The notes below the pieces were generated by a model, which was not told the DNA's origin, did no database searches, and saw nothing but the letters and a program-made list of their open reading frames with translations. The position numbers and the translations under genes are program-made. Shown piece by piece: positions 47,701-58,700 of a stretch of 64,000 nucleotides of DNA (positions are counted from its first letter, which is position 1; every line of letters starts with the position of its first letter). Source of the DNA: Asterias amurensis (taxonomy: Eukaryota; Echinodermata; Asteroidea; Forcipulatida; Asteriidae); contig NC_092650.1 in NCBI RefSeq assembly GCF_032118995.1, positions 3,100,001-3,164,000 on the forward strand, read 5' to 3'.

Positions 47701-48230
47701 ATTTTATTTGAAATGGCTTTAAAAAAACCTTGTATGTTATGTAGATTTGAAACTCACACTTCTGTTTTCTACAGTTTTGAAATTATTAAGGTTAATAATC
47801 AGTTTGTTGTTTGTTTATATTGAGACTGTTTTGTTTATCTTGTTTATGTTTACATCAGGGTGTTGAGTTTATCGGCAAGGCAGCACTTTTGAAGCAGCGA
47901 GAGGAAGGCATGAAGCGTCGACTAGCCGGCTTCGTCCTAGAAGACCTTGACATTGACTCTGAAGTTTGGCCATGGGGCAGAGAACCAATTTATCGTAATG
48001 GTCAGTTGGCCGGAATGACCACATGTAGTAGCTATGGCCCCACACAGGGTAAGATGATATGCCTAGGTTGGCTGACGAATAAAGATGAGACGACCGGTGA
48101 GTTAAGGGAAGTGACGTCGGACTTTGTTCATAAAGCACAGTACGAGATCGATATTGGCGGCAAGCGTTTTCAAGCAAAGGCTCGTCTGTACCCATATCAA
48201 CTAGGAGCTAAACAAGGAAGCCTTGGCTGA
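35708..48230 (+). CDS. PDPR: PDPR-like mitochondrial flavoprotein (DMGDH/SARDH family)
   Basis: Complete. Sixteen exons: 35708-35955, 36343-36476, 36928-37009, 37785-37948, 38404-38525, 38921-39041, 39607-39765, 40561-40685, 41372-41564, 42160-42321, 43062-43198, 44062-44210, 45196-45403, 45887-45976, 46794-46976, 47859-48230. The sum is 2649 nt, 882 aa; human PDPR is 879. Residues 1-38 are rich in Arg/His without acidic residues, a likely mitochondrial presequence. The FAD domain begins VVICGGGIAGLGVAYHLSK (about 52-70), then SGTTWHAVGL, GPESFTPDGEFIMGEAPE and the C-terminal GcvT-like folate domain (MLNDRGGYENDCSIAR, NAGYYALRWLRIEKF, WPWGREPIYRNG). The C-terminal half is closest to PDPR, the regulatory subunit of pyruvate dehydrogenase phosphatase. 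His91 in TWHA matches the covalent-FAD histidine of DMGDH and SARDH, which vertebrate PDPR lacks as I remember it. So this may be an active dehydrogenase rather than a pure regulator; the symbol is therefore tentative. Confidence 0.88.
36530..36725 (+). mobile_element. SINE-like repeat K
   Basis: TTGGGGAGGTAGTGCTTTCTG ... TACATCCGTATGGACTGT ... CACCTTGAAGTGGCCTTCAG ... GCGACTTGCATATACAAAAA. It recurs at 59920-60125 and, reversed and diverged, at 56830-57010. The A-rich end suggests retroposition. Confidence 0.65.
37231..37379. mobile_element. Family J foldback MITE in PDPR-like intron 3
   Basis: AATGGGAGACTTTGAGGCGC ... TCCCCCATT ends, GGTGGCAGCAGACTTACCAG arm and its complement. Confidence 0.85.
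37963..38196. mobile_element. Family D foldback MITE in PDPR-like intron 4
   Basis: GGGCCCAATTGTCATGGTTC ... GCAGAGCCATGAAAT, CGTAAGC-type interior. Begins about 14 bases after the exon 4 donor. Confidence 0.75.
39149..39545 (+). mobile_element. tRNA-Leu-like SINE, full-length copy
   Basis: GTGTCATGGCCTAGCGGTTA head, TTCAAACTCTGGTG anticodon arm with CAA, GGGTTCGAATCCCCAGCC box B, GTAAAAGGAGTAGGTCTC body and the tail GAGCGCTATGTAAGAAGCC. Confidence 0.9.
40018..40094 (+). repeat. tRNA-like sequence (probable pseudogene)
   Basis: CATAGCTCAGTTGGTAGAGC D arm, TTGGGTTTAAATCCCAA perfect T arm, and acceptor halves CCTCA/TGAGG pair in five of seven positions. The anticodon stem does not close well, so a working tRNA is unlikely. 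Confidence 0.5.
40134..40450. mobile_element. Family C repeat copy in PDPR-like intron 7
   Basis: TAAAGGGTCTATGTAACTTTTG ... AAAGTACCCGAATTCTTT ends, TTTTCGTCTCATGAGACGAAAA palindrome in the centre. Confidence 0.75.
40736..41120. mobile_element. Family A MITE hosting a SINE B insertion
   Basis: GGCACTAGACACTTTTGGTAATT left end, then typical family A sequence; right end truncated after GTGCAACAAGGGTGTT. Broken at 40885-41038 by SINE B. Confidence 0.8.
40885..41038 (-). mobile_element. SINE B copy with 15-bp target duplication
   Basis: The minus-strand unit begins TCGGTAGTCTAGTTGGTAAG (tRNA box A), has GTGAGTTCGAATCCCGCCC (box B), and ends in GGTAAAAACCAAAATT. The perfect duplication GAGAAAGAGGTTATT (40870-40884 and 41039-41053) defines both ends exactly; 154 bp long. 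Confidence 0.92.
42417..42556. mobile_element. Family E foldback MITE
   Basis: GGGGTCGATTTCACAAAGAG ... CTCTTTGTGAAATCCACCCC ends; interior arms of TAGTCCTAAGTTAGGACTAG type. Copies at 18855-19010, 48411-48566 and 48808-48992. Confidence 0.85.
42714..42968. mobile_element. Family D foldback MITE
   Basis: TGGGCCCAATTTCATGGCTC ... GAGCCATGAAATTGGGCCCA perfect ends, CGTAAGC interior. It seems to be inserted in an older repeat whose halves (GAGTGCGTCACTGCGCAT.. and ..GTAGTCGACTAAATGTGCGC) match 21690-21760. Confidence 0.88.
43715..43870. mobile_element. Family J foldback MITE
   Basis: AATAGGAGACTTTGGAACGC ... GCGTCCTGAAAGTCTCCTATT ends. Confidence 0.85.
44288..44755. mobile_element. Family H MITE in PDPR-like intron 12
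   Basis: AGGCCACATAAAC...GTTGATCGTCCCCGCCCG on the left; GGACGATCAACAATTTTATTTTAGGTGGCCT on the right (inverted). AT-rich centre. Confidence 0.65.
44840..44965 (-). mobile_element. LINE/SINE 3'-tail fragment
   Basis: On the minus strand it ends CTATACAAATGTTATATTATTATTATTA, matching the tail of the 7338-8484 LINE, with GCGCCTTGAGCGCCTACTTG upstream. Confidence 0.5.
46074..46580 (+). mobile_element. tRNA-Leu-like SINE with internal insertion
   Basis: Head GTGTCGTGGCCGAGCGGTTA, body as in the 39149 copy, tail ACTATATAAGAAGCCACAA with TTA repeats. A block of about 100 bp starting with (TAGAA)n at 46243-46345 interrupts the body. Confidence 0.85.
47103..47589. repeat. Two SINE B copies as a 218-bp inverted pair
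   Basis: 47103-47320 and 47372-47589 are nearly perfect reverse complements, centred on 47346, with a 51-bp loop. Each arm holds the long form of SINE B, GCGGTACCCGCTG leader included. In PDPR-like intron 15. Confidence 0.95.
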
Positions 48231-48690
48231 GATGAACCATTAGAAGGAGCTAAACAAGAAAGTCACAGAAATTTCTACTGGAGCATTTCAAGGGCACCGA
48301 GGCAATGACCAGGGGGCATGGAGGCAACCGCCTTTGTTGCTGAAATACTGGTGGTTTCTTCACTGGGTTTTACCCATTGCTCTCACTCCCTGATTCTAAG
48401 TTTTACCCGAGGTTGATTTCACAAAGATAGTCCTAACTTAGAACTAGTCCTAGGAGTTATTAAACACTTAAGGCTAGTCCTAAGTAAGAACGAGTTACTC
48501 GTCCTAACTTAAGTCGTCCTAACTTAAGACTTGTCTTAACTCTTTCTGAAATCCAGCCCTGGGCTCAGATGCGAGTGTGCTGTGGATAAAGTTTTCAGTT
48601 GCTGTATGTTGGTTTTATGAGATCAAGTGTTACTTTTTCTTCCACTTAAAAGTGTAATTTAATTGAAATAAAAATAAAACAACTTTTTTT
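48231..48690 (+). other. PDPR-like 3' UTR
   Basis: Includes a repeat F piece (48262-48345, GGAGCATTTCAAGGGCACCG) and a family E foldback (48411-48566). AATAAA signals near 48667 and 48674 make a plausible end. Confidence 0.6.
48667..48679 (+). terminator. Candidate PDPR-like polyadenylation signals
   Basis: GAAATAAAAATAAAAC contains two overlapping-range AATAAA hexamers about 440 bases after the stop. Confidence 0.55.
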
Positions 48691-48807
48691 AAAAACCAAT
48701 ATGAACAATAAAAGTACTTATAAAAGTAATACTAAATAATTCTAGTGAATTTTATAAAGTGCCCAACTCCAAAGTCCTTATGGTGCTATTACATAACAAG
48801 GACCTGC

Positions 48808-48992
48808 CGCCGATTTCACAAAACCCGTCCTAACTTAAGACTAATATTGGGACTAGGACGAGTCCCAACCCTGCACTGTAGCATGCAGACCTTAAGATTA
48901 ATCCTAAGTTAGGACGAGTTGCTTGTCCTAACTAAGTCAACTCGTCCTAACTTGAGATAAGACGAGTCCTAACTCTTTGTGAAATCGACCCC
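48808..48992. mobile_element. Family E foldback MITE
   Basis: GCCGATTTCACAAAACCCGT ... CTCTTTGTGAAATCGACCCC ends; AGTTAGGACGAGTT arms. Confidence 0.75.
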
Positions 48993-49407
48993 AGATACCA
49001 TAAAAATATAAGTTACAAGAATATAATACAGTTGAAAGGGAATGAACGCTTAGAAAAGAACTTGATGCAAATTCTTCAGTAAAAAGAAGTTTTTAATTTT
49101 ATTCTTAAACTGGATTATGGCAATAAAAACTTACAGCAGCAGCTTTGGAATGTATATTGCATTTTGAGAAACCATTTCACTTCGAAGTAATGCTATTATG
49201 GAAAATAGATATCACTTTTTATCCCCTAAAATTGTAATTTAAGAAAATTACCGTGAGCGGTAGCACTTCTTAGATTGTGTATTCCTATGTGATTATTCTT
49301 TTCCAGATTTAGGATCAATGACGACATAAGAGTTGCCAGTACAGAGTTTGCGAGGAGGATTGTAAGATTTATGCAAATGTATACAGGGGCACTGTTTATA
49401 TTAGTCT

Positions 49408-49663
49408 TGTCCCAAGATGATAGTGCTCGATATTGGATAGTGTACTGCGCTCAGTTGTAAATCGCTATTAGCACGCCCTCTGACTGGGGAGCTTGACTGG
49501 AGAGCTTACTGGAGAGCTTTAAATCTAGCTCGCCAGACTAGTTTAGATTTCAAGCTTGCCAGTCAAGCTCTCGAGTCAAGCTCTCCAGTCAAAGGAGGGT
49601 GCATTTTAGCGATTTACAACTGAGCGCAGTACACTATCCAATATCATTTTGGGACAAGACTAT
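49408..49663. mobile_element. Long-arm palindromic MITE
   Basis: TAGTCTTGTCCCAAGATGAT... and ...ATCATTTTGGGACAAGACTA are inverted ends; the arms extend through GATAGTGTACTGCGCTCAGT and TTGTAAATCGCTA and their complements. TGTTTATA occurs directly outside both ends (with a one-base offset on the left), a possible 8-bp target duplication. Confidence 0.8.
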
Positions 49664-50154
49664 GTTTATACAAGATTTGAGGACTGAGAGCAATAGTTTG
49701 TGCTTAACTCTGCTACTTACTGGTAATCAGTGCAACTCTTTTGAAATAGACTTTTTATGAGAGGACTTTTTTGATAACTCAATCCATTCCAATCATACTA
49801 TACTATATAATACATTCTGACTTGTACAGCACAACATGTTTTGCATTTCAAATGTATTTGATAAACTTTAAGTCACAAATTAAACAAGAAAAATATTCCA
49901 ACTGAAACAGTTGACCAAGACTGTGTAACCAGGTTTCAGAAAGGTTCAAAATTTCTCACTCAAAAGGCTTGACTCATGAATGTTTTTCAACACAAGGTGC
50001 CCATATGTTGAACCGAAAAGCAGTTCTTGAAAATACTCCAAACACCCTGTAGCTTTCAAACTTTCTTGTTTTATTTCTTCTTATTGTATTCTCAATATGT
50101 GCAATTTGAGGATAGCTTTTTACTAAGCATTACTCTCTTTGAATGTGTGCTTAA

Positions 50155-50501
50155 AGCCATTGGACACTTTCAGTAAACAGTATTGTCCAAGTCCCACACT
50201 TCGTGTATCACAACTTATATATAAAACAACAAACCTGTGAAAATTTAGGCTCAATCGGTCATCGGAGTCGGGAGAAAATAACGGGAAAAACCCACTCTTG
50301 TTTCCGCGCGTTTCGCCGTGTCATGGCATGTGTTTAAAATAAATCCGTAGTTCTCGCTAACGAGAATTTATATTGTTTTTAATGTTTTCTCAAAAAGTAA
50401 AGCATTTAATGGAACAATATTTCAAGAGAAGTCTTAACCTTCTGTAAACCCTGTAAATTATTTGTAAATCTGTGAACTTTTTTTTTTTTTTTTCTGTTCC
50501 T
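50155..50501. mobile_element. Subfamily A2 MITE
   Basis: TTAA at 50151-50154, AGCCATTGGACACTTTCAGT left end, TTTCGCCGTGTCATGGCATG body; right end worn before TTTAA at about 50501-50505. Confidence 0.7.
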
Positions 50502-50814
50502 TTAAGCAGCTCTATTAAATTGGGCCCTGGTCATCAACAAGTGAAGCAATATCATTTACAATGTACACTATTTGTATGTTTTTCAGTCATAAAGCTTTCG
50601 TTTTAGAAATTTGTTGGTTTAATTTTGTATTAGTCACTCATGTTGAGTCCTTATGCCATATACACAAATTTTAACTATGAACATTGTATTGTAAGATTTG
50701 CCAGTTTGGTAATTTAGTGTATAAAGTTAAACTGGCCTTCCATAACACACAGAAAGGCATACTTCTAATTGGCACCTATATGTTTTAATAGATGTTTATT
50801 TTTACATGGGGGAT

Positions 50815-51090
50815 AAATATTATTATTTGGTTTGGTTACTGTATATATATACTGTATACTCAAGTACTTTCCCCCAGAGGCACATCACTCAAGTGGGATT
50901 CGAACCTGTGCACGACCTTTACATGCTAAGGACAAACTCGGTAGCTAGGGCAGTTTGAATCCTAAAAAATAATATAGGATTCAGCAGTCTGTATCCTATT
51001 ATATAGGGTTCAAACTCTAGCCACCAAGGTAGTAGCTGTGAGGTACTGAAATGACTCATTAGATGTTAATTTTGCATCGAGGTTAAAGAT
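50815..51090. mobile_element. Degenerate SINE B-like repeat
   Basis: GGGATTCGAACCTGTGC, ATCCTA...CTGTATCC and GATGTTAATTTTGCATCGAG match SINE B segments with many changes. Confidence 0.45.
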
Positions 51091-51099
51091 CATTTATGG

Positions 51100-51840
51100 T
51101 ATTTAGTTTTTTCGGTGACTTTAACTGACTGTTCGTGTTGAAAGACAACTATTTGTATGGTTTGTGTTACGGTATTTATTTACAACTTTTCACATGTTCC
51201 TTTTAAATTGGGTGAAAATTATAGCCAAGTGTTTGATTCAGCTGTGTATAATGATGGTTTTGTATGAAGTTTGAAATATGTGAATAAAGTTTTATTGCTA
51301 TGATCGTTTTATGATAAAATTGAATTAAATATTTTTCTTTACTCAAAAGATAATTCTTCAAGTGCGCCCTCTTCTGGTATGTGTAGGTTATCCGGGATAA
51401 AAGATTGGTACCCATTGTTAACCATGTGAAATTACAAGCTGAAAAACAGGTTGTCAGACCTGTGTGTAGTGTGTGGTGTTCGCGGTCTAAATAGTGCGCG
51501 CGTGCAGTGTGCCAGTTTCGTTTCAAAAGAGTTGTGGTGTGTTTGTGTGTATGGGAAACTCAGTCGTTTGTGCTGGAGATTTCTACTTAAATATTGTCGG
51601 TAAATCAGGCTGAACACCTAGCATTTGAACTTGCTATTCTGGTTCGGTGAGTTACCTTACTTTTCAAAGGTAAATTTAGAGCATATTAAGGAACTCAGGA
51701 AGTAACGTATAATAAAACTATAAGTATAAATTAAGATTGTTATGAAGAAATTGACCGAGACGGAGTTGAGTTCCGTACCGACCTCGGTCACACCACATGG
51801 GATGGGGTCGAAATGGTCGACTGACGGCGGTCGGTACTGC
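51100..51840. other. Spacer between the PDPR-like gene and NUP93
   Basis: No coding sequence recognised. Moderately GC-rich at 51460-51560; it may hold the NUP93 promoter, but no motif settles this. Confidence 0.4.
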
Positions 51841-51850
51841 CTACTCCTAG

Positions 51851-51906
51851 AACTATTTCGGTTTCGTCCGGCTATCGGACGATAGCCGGACGAAACCGAA
51901 ATAGTT
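51851..51906. repeat. Perfect 27-bp hairpin with 2-base loop
   Basis: AACTATTTCGGTTTCGTCCG followed by GCTATCG is exactly complementary to 51880-51906, with GA between. Preceded by CTACTCCTAG, a phrase also near 603 and 718-728. Confidence 0.95.
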
Positions 51907-51939
51907 ATTGTTTATTATATTGTAAACTATTTGTTTTCG

Positions 51940-52235
51940 TTTTGGACACTTTCTGAACAGAACAAAAATTAAAAGTTCACAGATTTACAAATAACTTGCA
52001 GGGTTTAACAGAAGGTAATGGTGAAATATTATTCCATGAAATGCTTTACTTTTTGAGAAAACAGATTCATTTTAAACACATGTCGTCACTCGGCGAAACT
52101 TGCGGAAACACAGGTGTTGGTTTTCCCGTTATTTTCTCCCGACTCCGAGGACCGATTGAGCCTAAATTTTCACAGGTTTGTTATTTTATATAAAAGTTGT
52201 GATACACGAAGTGTGGGCCTTTGGACAATGTTGTG
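51940..52235. mobile_element. Subfamily A2 MITE fragment
   Basis: TTTTGGACACTTTCTGAACAG ... CACGAAGTGTGGGCC; the usual right end is missing. Confidence 0.65.
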
Positions 52236-52756
52236 CGATTGCTTAAAACAAAAACTTAATAAAAATAATTGTACAAAAATAAATTGGGGGGGGGGGAATT
52301 AGCAATAGCATTGCATCATTGACATTTTGAGGCCAAACTGAACCGACAACACAGACAAAGTCAGGACCTAGACCAGGATTGGGGCGTTGTTCGCCCTTTT
52401 AAAGAAAATGTTGATGCTCTAGCATGACGAGCGTAGCGTCCCAGCCAGTGAGCTGTTGTATTGTGGGCCCCTACACATGATCATTAAAAAAAAAATGATG
52501 GGAATTGGCAATTTGCTATCTATTCTATGACCCAAAAAACAACAAAATTCTTACTGCATTATGGGTAGTCTATAGCTGCAGGCACCTTAATTTTTTTCAT
52601 ATAATTCCTTACAAACAGCTGAAGTTTGACAGAAAGTTTGGTAAAGTTGTGTTTATAGTTCTAAAAATTTCTCCCAAAATATTTGAAAAACATTTTTTTT
52701 AAATAGTTGTTTTGATATCTGAAAATTACAGCATTATAGGAACACCACCATCCAAC

Positions 52757-55700
52757 ATGGATACTGATGGATTTGGTGATCTACTGCGTGACGCTGAACA
52801 GCTGACCGCAAATGTGGATAGTGGAGCTGAGTTGCCCCGGGTGGAGCGTAATCTACATCAGATTATGGAATCCAGTCAGCGCTTATGGACCAAGACGGCA
52901 CAAGTTGGGGCTCCTGATGCAGCAGATGTTAAAGCGTGAGAATCACTTTTGATCACTTTCCTTCAAAAGAATTGTGTGCATTTTAAAATGTTTTTACAGC
53001 GGTTTCAGGCCTGGAATTTCATCTTTGAATGGGCAAGGCCATTTTCATTTTGCAAAGGGCACTTCAATTGGAAAGTAAATGGGAAACTTTTGAAGGGGCA
53101 CCAAGGCCGAGAGCAGGGACAACTGAGCCTGTGTGTAATTCCAGGCCTAGTGTTTATTAGAAAAATGTGGGTGGGTTCTAGTGCCAAAACAAAAAGACGT
53201 TTGTTTTGGGCTAAATTTTTGTGTGATACAGATATATCTATCCTTCAGTGTTGCGATATCGGAGACTACGTTAACAGAATGAACATCGCCAATCAATTTG
53301 GTCCTTATAACCTTATCTTGTAGGAATTTGCTAATGCTGCAGTTTGTATGCTTCATTTTTGAAAGGGCAAGGGCACCAAGGCATTTTCTCCTTGGGACAG
53401 GGCACTAAAGGGGCATCTAGGCAACCGGCTACGTGCCTCAGTGAAGTATCAGGCCTGCATTGAATAACTATAAATGGCTTGTTTTATATTCTCTTGCAAC
53501 AGTTCGATTCTTCTAGGATCCAAGGGGATTGATGTTCCAAGGATTTCACAGAGACTTGAAACGCTCAGCACCACCAAAACATTTGAGCCGCTGGAGCCAA
53601 TTGCTGATACAGATATACAGGTAATAAGAAGCTGGTGTTAAGTGCATTAGGCCAAGTGAATAAAGAAACATGATTAGGGTCCGGCTTTCTCAAAAAAAGG
53701 AGGAGGGGCATTTTTTTTTTGTTTTTTAGTTTTTTCAAGATGGACGCCGTTCCTTTAAATGTCAAATATCCATTGTTTTTTCTACTGTTCAAATACACAA
53801 CACATAAATGAAACATTTTGGACCAGACATTCAGATTGTTTTAGCTGAGATCGTTTAAAGTAACCTTTTTTTTTTTCATAAAAAAAAAATTAAATAATAA
53901 AAATCATTAAAACCAAAGTTTTAAAATGTGCAAAAAAAGAAGGAGGCGTCTTCTAAAAAGGAAGCGGGCGGGGACGCTAAACAAGTTTTGTTATTACTCG
54001 GCCTAACTCTCAATGTAGAGAAGGGAATCTCACTCGCCAACTTAAAGGGTTTGGTACCTTTTTGTAGATAAAGTATTTTGCCATGAATCCCTACTCTCTG
54101 TGAATTAAGATGTATGTAATATAATTTACCTGGAGAAGTTGCACATCATCAGTTTGCAAGTTTTTGAGAAAAAAAGGGATAATCGCAGAGCAATGTTTTC
54201 AGGAGAGTAGTGTAAATCCGTTGTACATGCTAAAATAATTTTTGTCTCACTGAGGCAACAATTTTTTTGTGAGAAATTGTTTTACTTTTTTCTAAAAAAT
54301 CACAGTACCCCAGCTAGTGATACTTTAAGGGAAGCTTTCCACGTCATTATCTTTAAACCGTTTAAGTTTAATGTAAATCTGTAGTATGTTAGCGTCTTAT
54401 GTTCACTAAATGGCTCTCAAACAAGATTTAATTTCATAAAGCTGATGTTTATTTTGCAGAGTTTTCTTAGAAATGAGAGAGAAAATGCTGTCCTTGCTGT
54501 CATTCAGGAGACCAAGAAAAATGTAAGAAGGCAATTTTAGAATTTTTTTTTATTGGAAACAATTATCAGGCCTGACAAATATATTGGATGCTTGTTAGGG
54601 AAAGTCACAGAATAGATGTAATTACAAGACCAGATCTAGATTATTTGTTTTGTTTTGTTAATTCTGGTTGTGATGCTAAGGACTCTCGGAAAAGCATTTT
54701 CTTTTAGATTTGGGAGGAAAAACCCTCAAAGTCAAGTAGGGAACTAAAAACCCAATCCACATAGTGCCCTGGTGTGATTTCAACCAGCTTTTTCTAGATG
54801 TGAAAGGCGAGGAAAGATACCACTATGCCAACCCGACCACCCATTAAGTCAAATAGTGGGGTGGGGTGTCAAGGCCGAGCGGGTAAGAGCACCGAATTCA
54901 AGCTCTGATGCTTCTGTTCTGCAGAGTGTGGGTTCGAATCCCGGTCGTGACACTTGTGTCCCTGAGCAAGACACTTAACTATAATTGCTTCTCTCCACCC
55001 AGGGGTAAATGGGTACCTGTGAGGGCAGAGATGGTTCTTGTGATTGATTTAGCTGAGTAGCGCATATTAATGTTGCACAGGCTGCATACTCCCCACCAGG
55101 GAGCTGAGATGGTTTAAGGAGTGAATTAAGGCCCAGTGACCAGGGGTAATAATGTGAAGTGCCTTGGGATGCCCCCGGGTGTGAAAAGCGCTATATAAAA
55201 ACGGGTTATTATTATTAAAAGCCAGATTTAACAGAGTGATTATATTCTATTACAATACCTATCGATTAAGTTAAATGGTTTTTTTTTTTAGCTGCTCGCT
55301 CTTGGTGGATTTAGGGCCCACCACTAAAAATTGGTCTAGCTACAACACTACATCACACAATATGTTACTTGTTACTTTGTAGACACTACAGCAGACCGAG
55401 AAGCGATTCTGGGAGACCATGCAGTCCGAATGGCAGGAGGAGAGACAGAAGATTCTGAACGCTTTGATTAGTACCGGAGAAGACATGATTGATATTGGAC
55501 CGGAGACGGAGTCCATATTGAATGAGACTGTTGGTATGGAGGGCCGTAGTGCTATGGATAGCGTTGAAATGGCCTATGCACGACAGGTGATTATATAGCC
55601 TTGTTAAATTCTGGATCTGGATCTGAATAAATATTCTCAATGCTCTTATTAGAGCCAAACGAGAAGAGAAGATGATGAAGAAATGTCAGTTTTAGATGTG

Positions 55701-58700
55701 GGAGGAAAACCCCAGAGAATAATTTCAGGGAAAACCCACACCGTCTAGTAGGGACTGAAAACCCAGTGCCGCCACCCTTTGTGTATGTTGTGCTTGTTTA
55801 CTGTGAAAGAAGGAAGTAGGCAGATGCCCTGTGTTTATGTTTTGCTTGTTACTGTTTGTTTGTTTGTTTGTTTGTTTGTTTCGTTTGTTTGTTTGTTTGA
55901 GTGGTTAGATGATCTTCCCATCAAGGGAACTTGGCAAACTCCCAGGGGATACAAATGGCAAGCTGGCAACAGCCAATCTCTCTCATACAAACATTGGTTT
56001 AACGTCTATGATTATGAATTATACACACCAAGAATTTGTGATTCAGTAACTGAATGACAATACTTATTCTATAGTCATTGTGAAATCAGTGGTTAGCTGG
56101 GGGGGGGGGGTTGTTTCAAACCCACAACCTTGCTTTTGCAAGTCCTGCAGTCTAACCACTTGACCACGGTGATATACTGTGAATGAATTGCTTGGCGTAG
56201 CTACATTTATTTTCTTTTTACTTTTGTTTATCCATTCAGGTGTATTTGTATAATGATAAGGTCGTACATGGAGGAATCCGACCCAATCTCATCCATGATT
56301 TTGAGCAAGTCAGCCATCAGTTTGATGACAAGGTGGGTACAATCAACTCTTTAACTTGCACAAACAAATTTGCACAAAAATTTGCACAAACTCTTTAATT
56401 TGCAAGGGCACCAAGCCATTTTCTCTTCATTGGTAAAGGGCACCCTATGAGGAAATCGTAAATTTCTACTGGAGCACCAAGGCAGTGACCAGGGGGCATT
56501 ACTGTAGACTAGGCCATGTTTGGTCATTGCATGTTCAAGAGGAATGTTTAACAAAATCTCAAAATTGTTTTTATGCCAAATAGCGTGTGAGTGAACTTTG
56601 GGCCATGGTGCGTGAGATGTCATCAATTCCTCTGATATCATCAAGAGATGCAATCCAGACAAGGTGCTCACAAGAAATGCAGATGTCGTTGATTCGTCAA
56701 GCTCGATCTTACCTTGAGACCAGGTAAAGACATTATTTTAGACTTTAAAGTCTGTCAATATTGGGTTTAAGATGCTTGGTCTGTGTCAGTATAAGGTTTA
56801 AGATTTTTGTAAAGAAAATATATCGCCTAACTCAAAAGGCCGAACGGCCTTATGAAGTTGAGGGCAACACTAAATTGATTTGGGCTATCATATCAACCCA
56901 AATCAACTGTCACCAGGGAAACAATGTAACCTACTCCTGGGGCTGAAATAGGGTTACCCCTTCGCAGGCCGTAAAGGATGTAGGCGTGGGTATCGTTCAC
57001 TAGGAGCCTGGCTGGTAGAACACAATGCAATACATTCCCAACTTTTTACGACGCAATTTTTTTATGGTTAAGTGCCTTGCTCAAGGGCACAAGTGTCATG
57101 ACCAGGATTCGAACCAACACTCTGCTGCTGACAACATCAGAGCTTGGGTCCGGTGAACTTGACCGCTCAGTCGTGAGTTTATAAAAAGCCTCCATAGTAA
57201 TGTTGGATGTTTTTCACTATTTTCAGCTACTTGACTTACATTCGTACGATCGTTGGTGAGAATCTCCAGCGAGCCCAAGTTGGTGGAATCCCAGGAACGT
57301 ATCACTTGGTCCAAGGGTTTCTCAAAGTCAAGTTACTTCATCCTATACCAGGATTAGAGGTAAGAATGTATTTCTCATGATGATGACTAGAGTAAGCTTG
57401 TCAAAACTTTTGAAGTAAATAGTTAGAAGTCCCCTGGATCCACTCAACCGAAAATAGTAGTACGACCCATTTTCTACCTTCCGCCTAGATAGTAGTTAAA
57501 AAGTAGGTAGTAGAACATAATGCAAGACAAGTTCTCCAAAGAACATAATCTACCCAGGAAGTAGATACACACACATGGTGTTACCACAAACCAAAATATG
57601 TAGCCTCTAGCTACCGGGCAACCTCGGTAGTCTAGTTGGTGAGACACTGCTCTAGAATTGCAAGGGTCAAGGGTTCAAATCCCACCCGAATAACATGCCT
57701 GTGATATTTTTTCACAGGACTCGGGGAAAGTACTTAACTTACAGTGCTAACACATATCGGTGTATGGGTAAAAAAAAAAGAAGTCTTTATCCCCGATGCA
57801 AAATGTAACATCTTAAATATATATTGATCATCATACTCACATTCAAGGCACTACATGGTTCAGCTCCACCCTACATACACGATCTCTTGACACCCCGTAC
57901 AACTAGACCAGGTCTAAGATCTATCAGAAATACGCTCCATGTTCCCCGAACTCGACTGGTCAGTTATGGGGACAGGGCTTACTCCAACATAGCACCAAGA
58001 CTCTGGAACTCACTTCCGGATTACCTCAGACAAATACACAACATCACTCTCTTCCAGCAGAAACTCAAAACACACTTATTCTTGCTTGCTTTCCAACATC
58101 TTGACAAAACTTGACCGGCGCCTTTGAATGTTTCTCCTTTTCAGTAAAGTGCGCCTTATAAATGCTGTAGTTTATTATGATACCTCACCATGCAATGCCT
58201 CAAATCCCATGCCTTTCACTTTATTACTATCTTTATTACTCCAACCTTGTCTTTCATTTGTTTGCTTGCTTGTTGTTTAGTTTGTCTTGTTATTTTTCAA
58301 TTAGTTACTGATGTTCCAATGAATATGGTTTAACTTACATACAAAGTAAATTGAGTTTGTATTCTTGGTTTAGGACGGTGAAGTTGATGGACAGCCTGTA
58401 TGGCCAGTCATTTACTACTGTCTTCGCTGCGGGAGTCTGGATGCTGTTCTACACGCAGTCCGAAGAGCATCGTAAGTTTTATTCTTCATGTTCATGAAAT
58501 CCAAAACATTTTTGAAACAAATTATTTATAAATAAAAAAAATTGTGGTTATCCTGAGGATTATAAATAAAATCTTATGGCAAAATTATTGAAAATTCAAA
58601 CATTATTCAAACTGTAGGTTTTTCTCCTTTCCAGTCAAGATCTCGGGCAGTTTGAAGAATACCTTAGAGGCTACATGGAAAATGATGACAGAAGGTAAGA

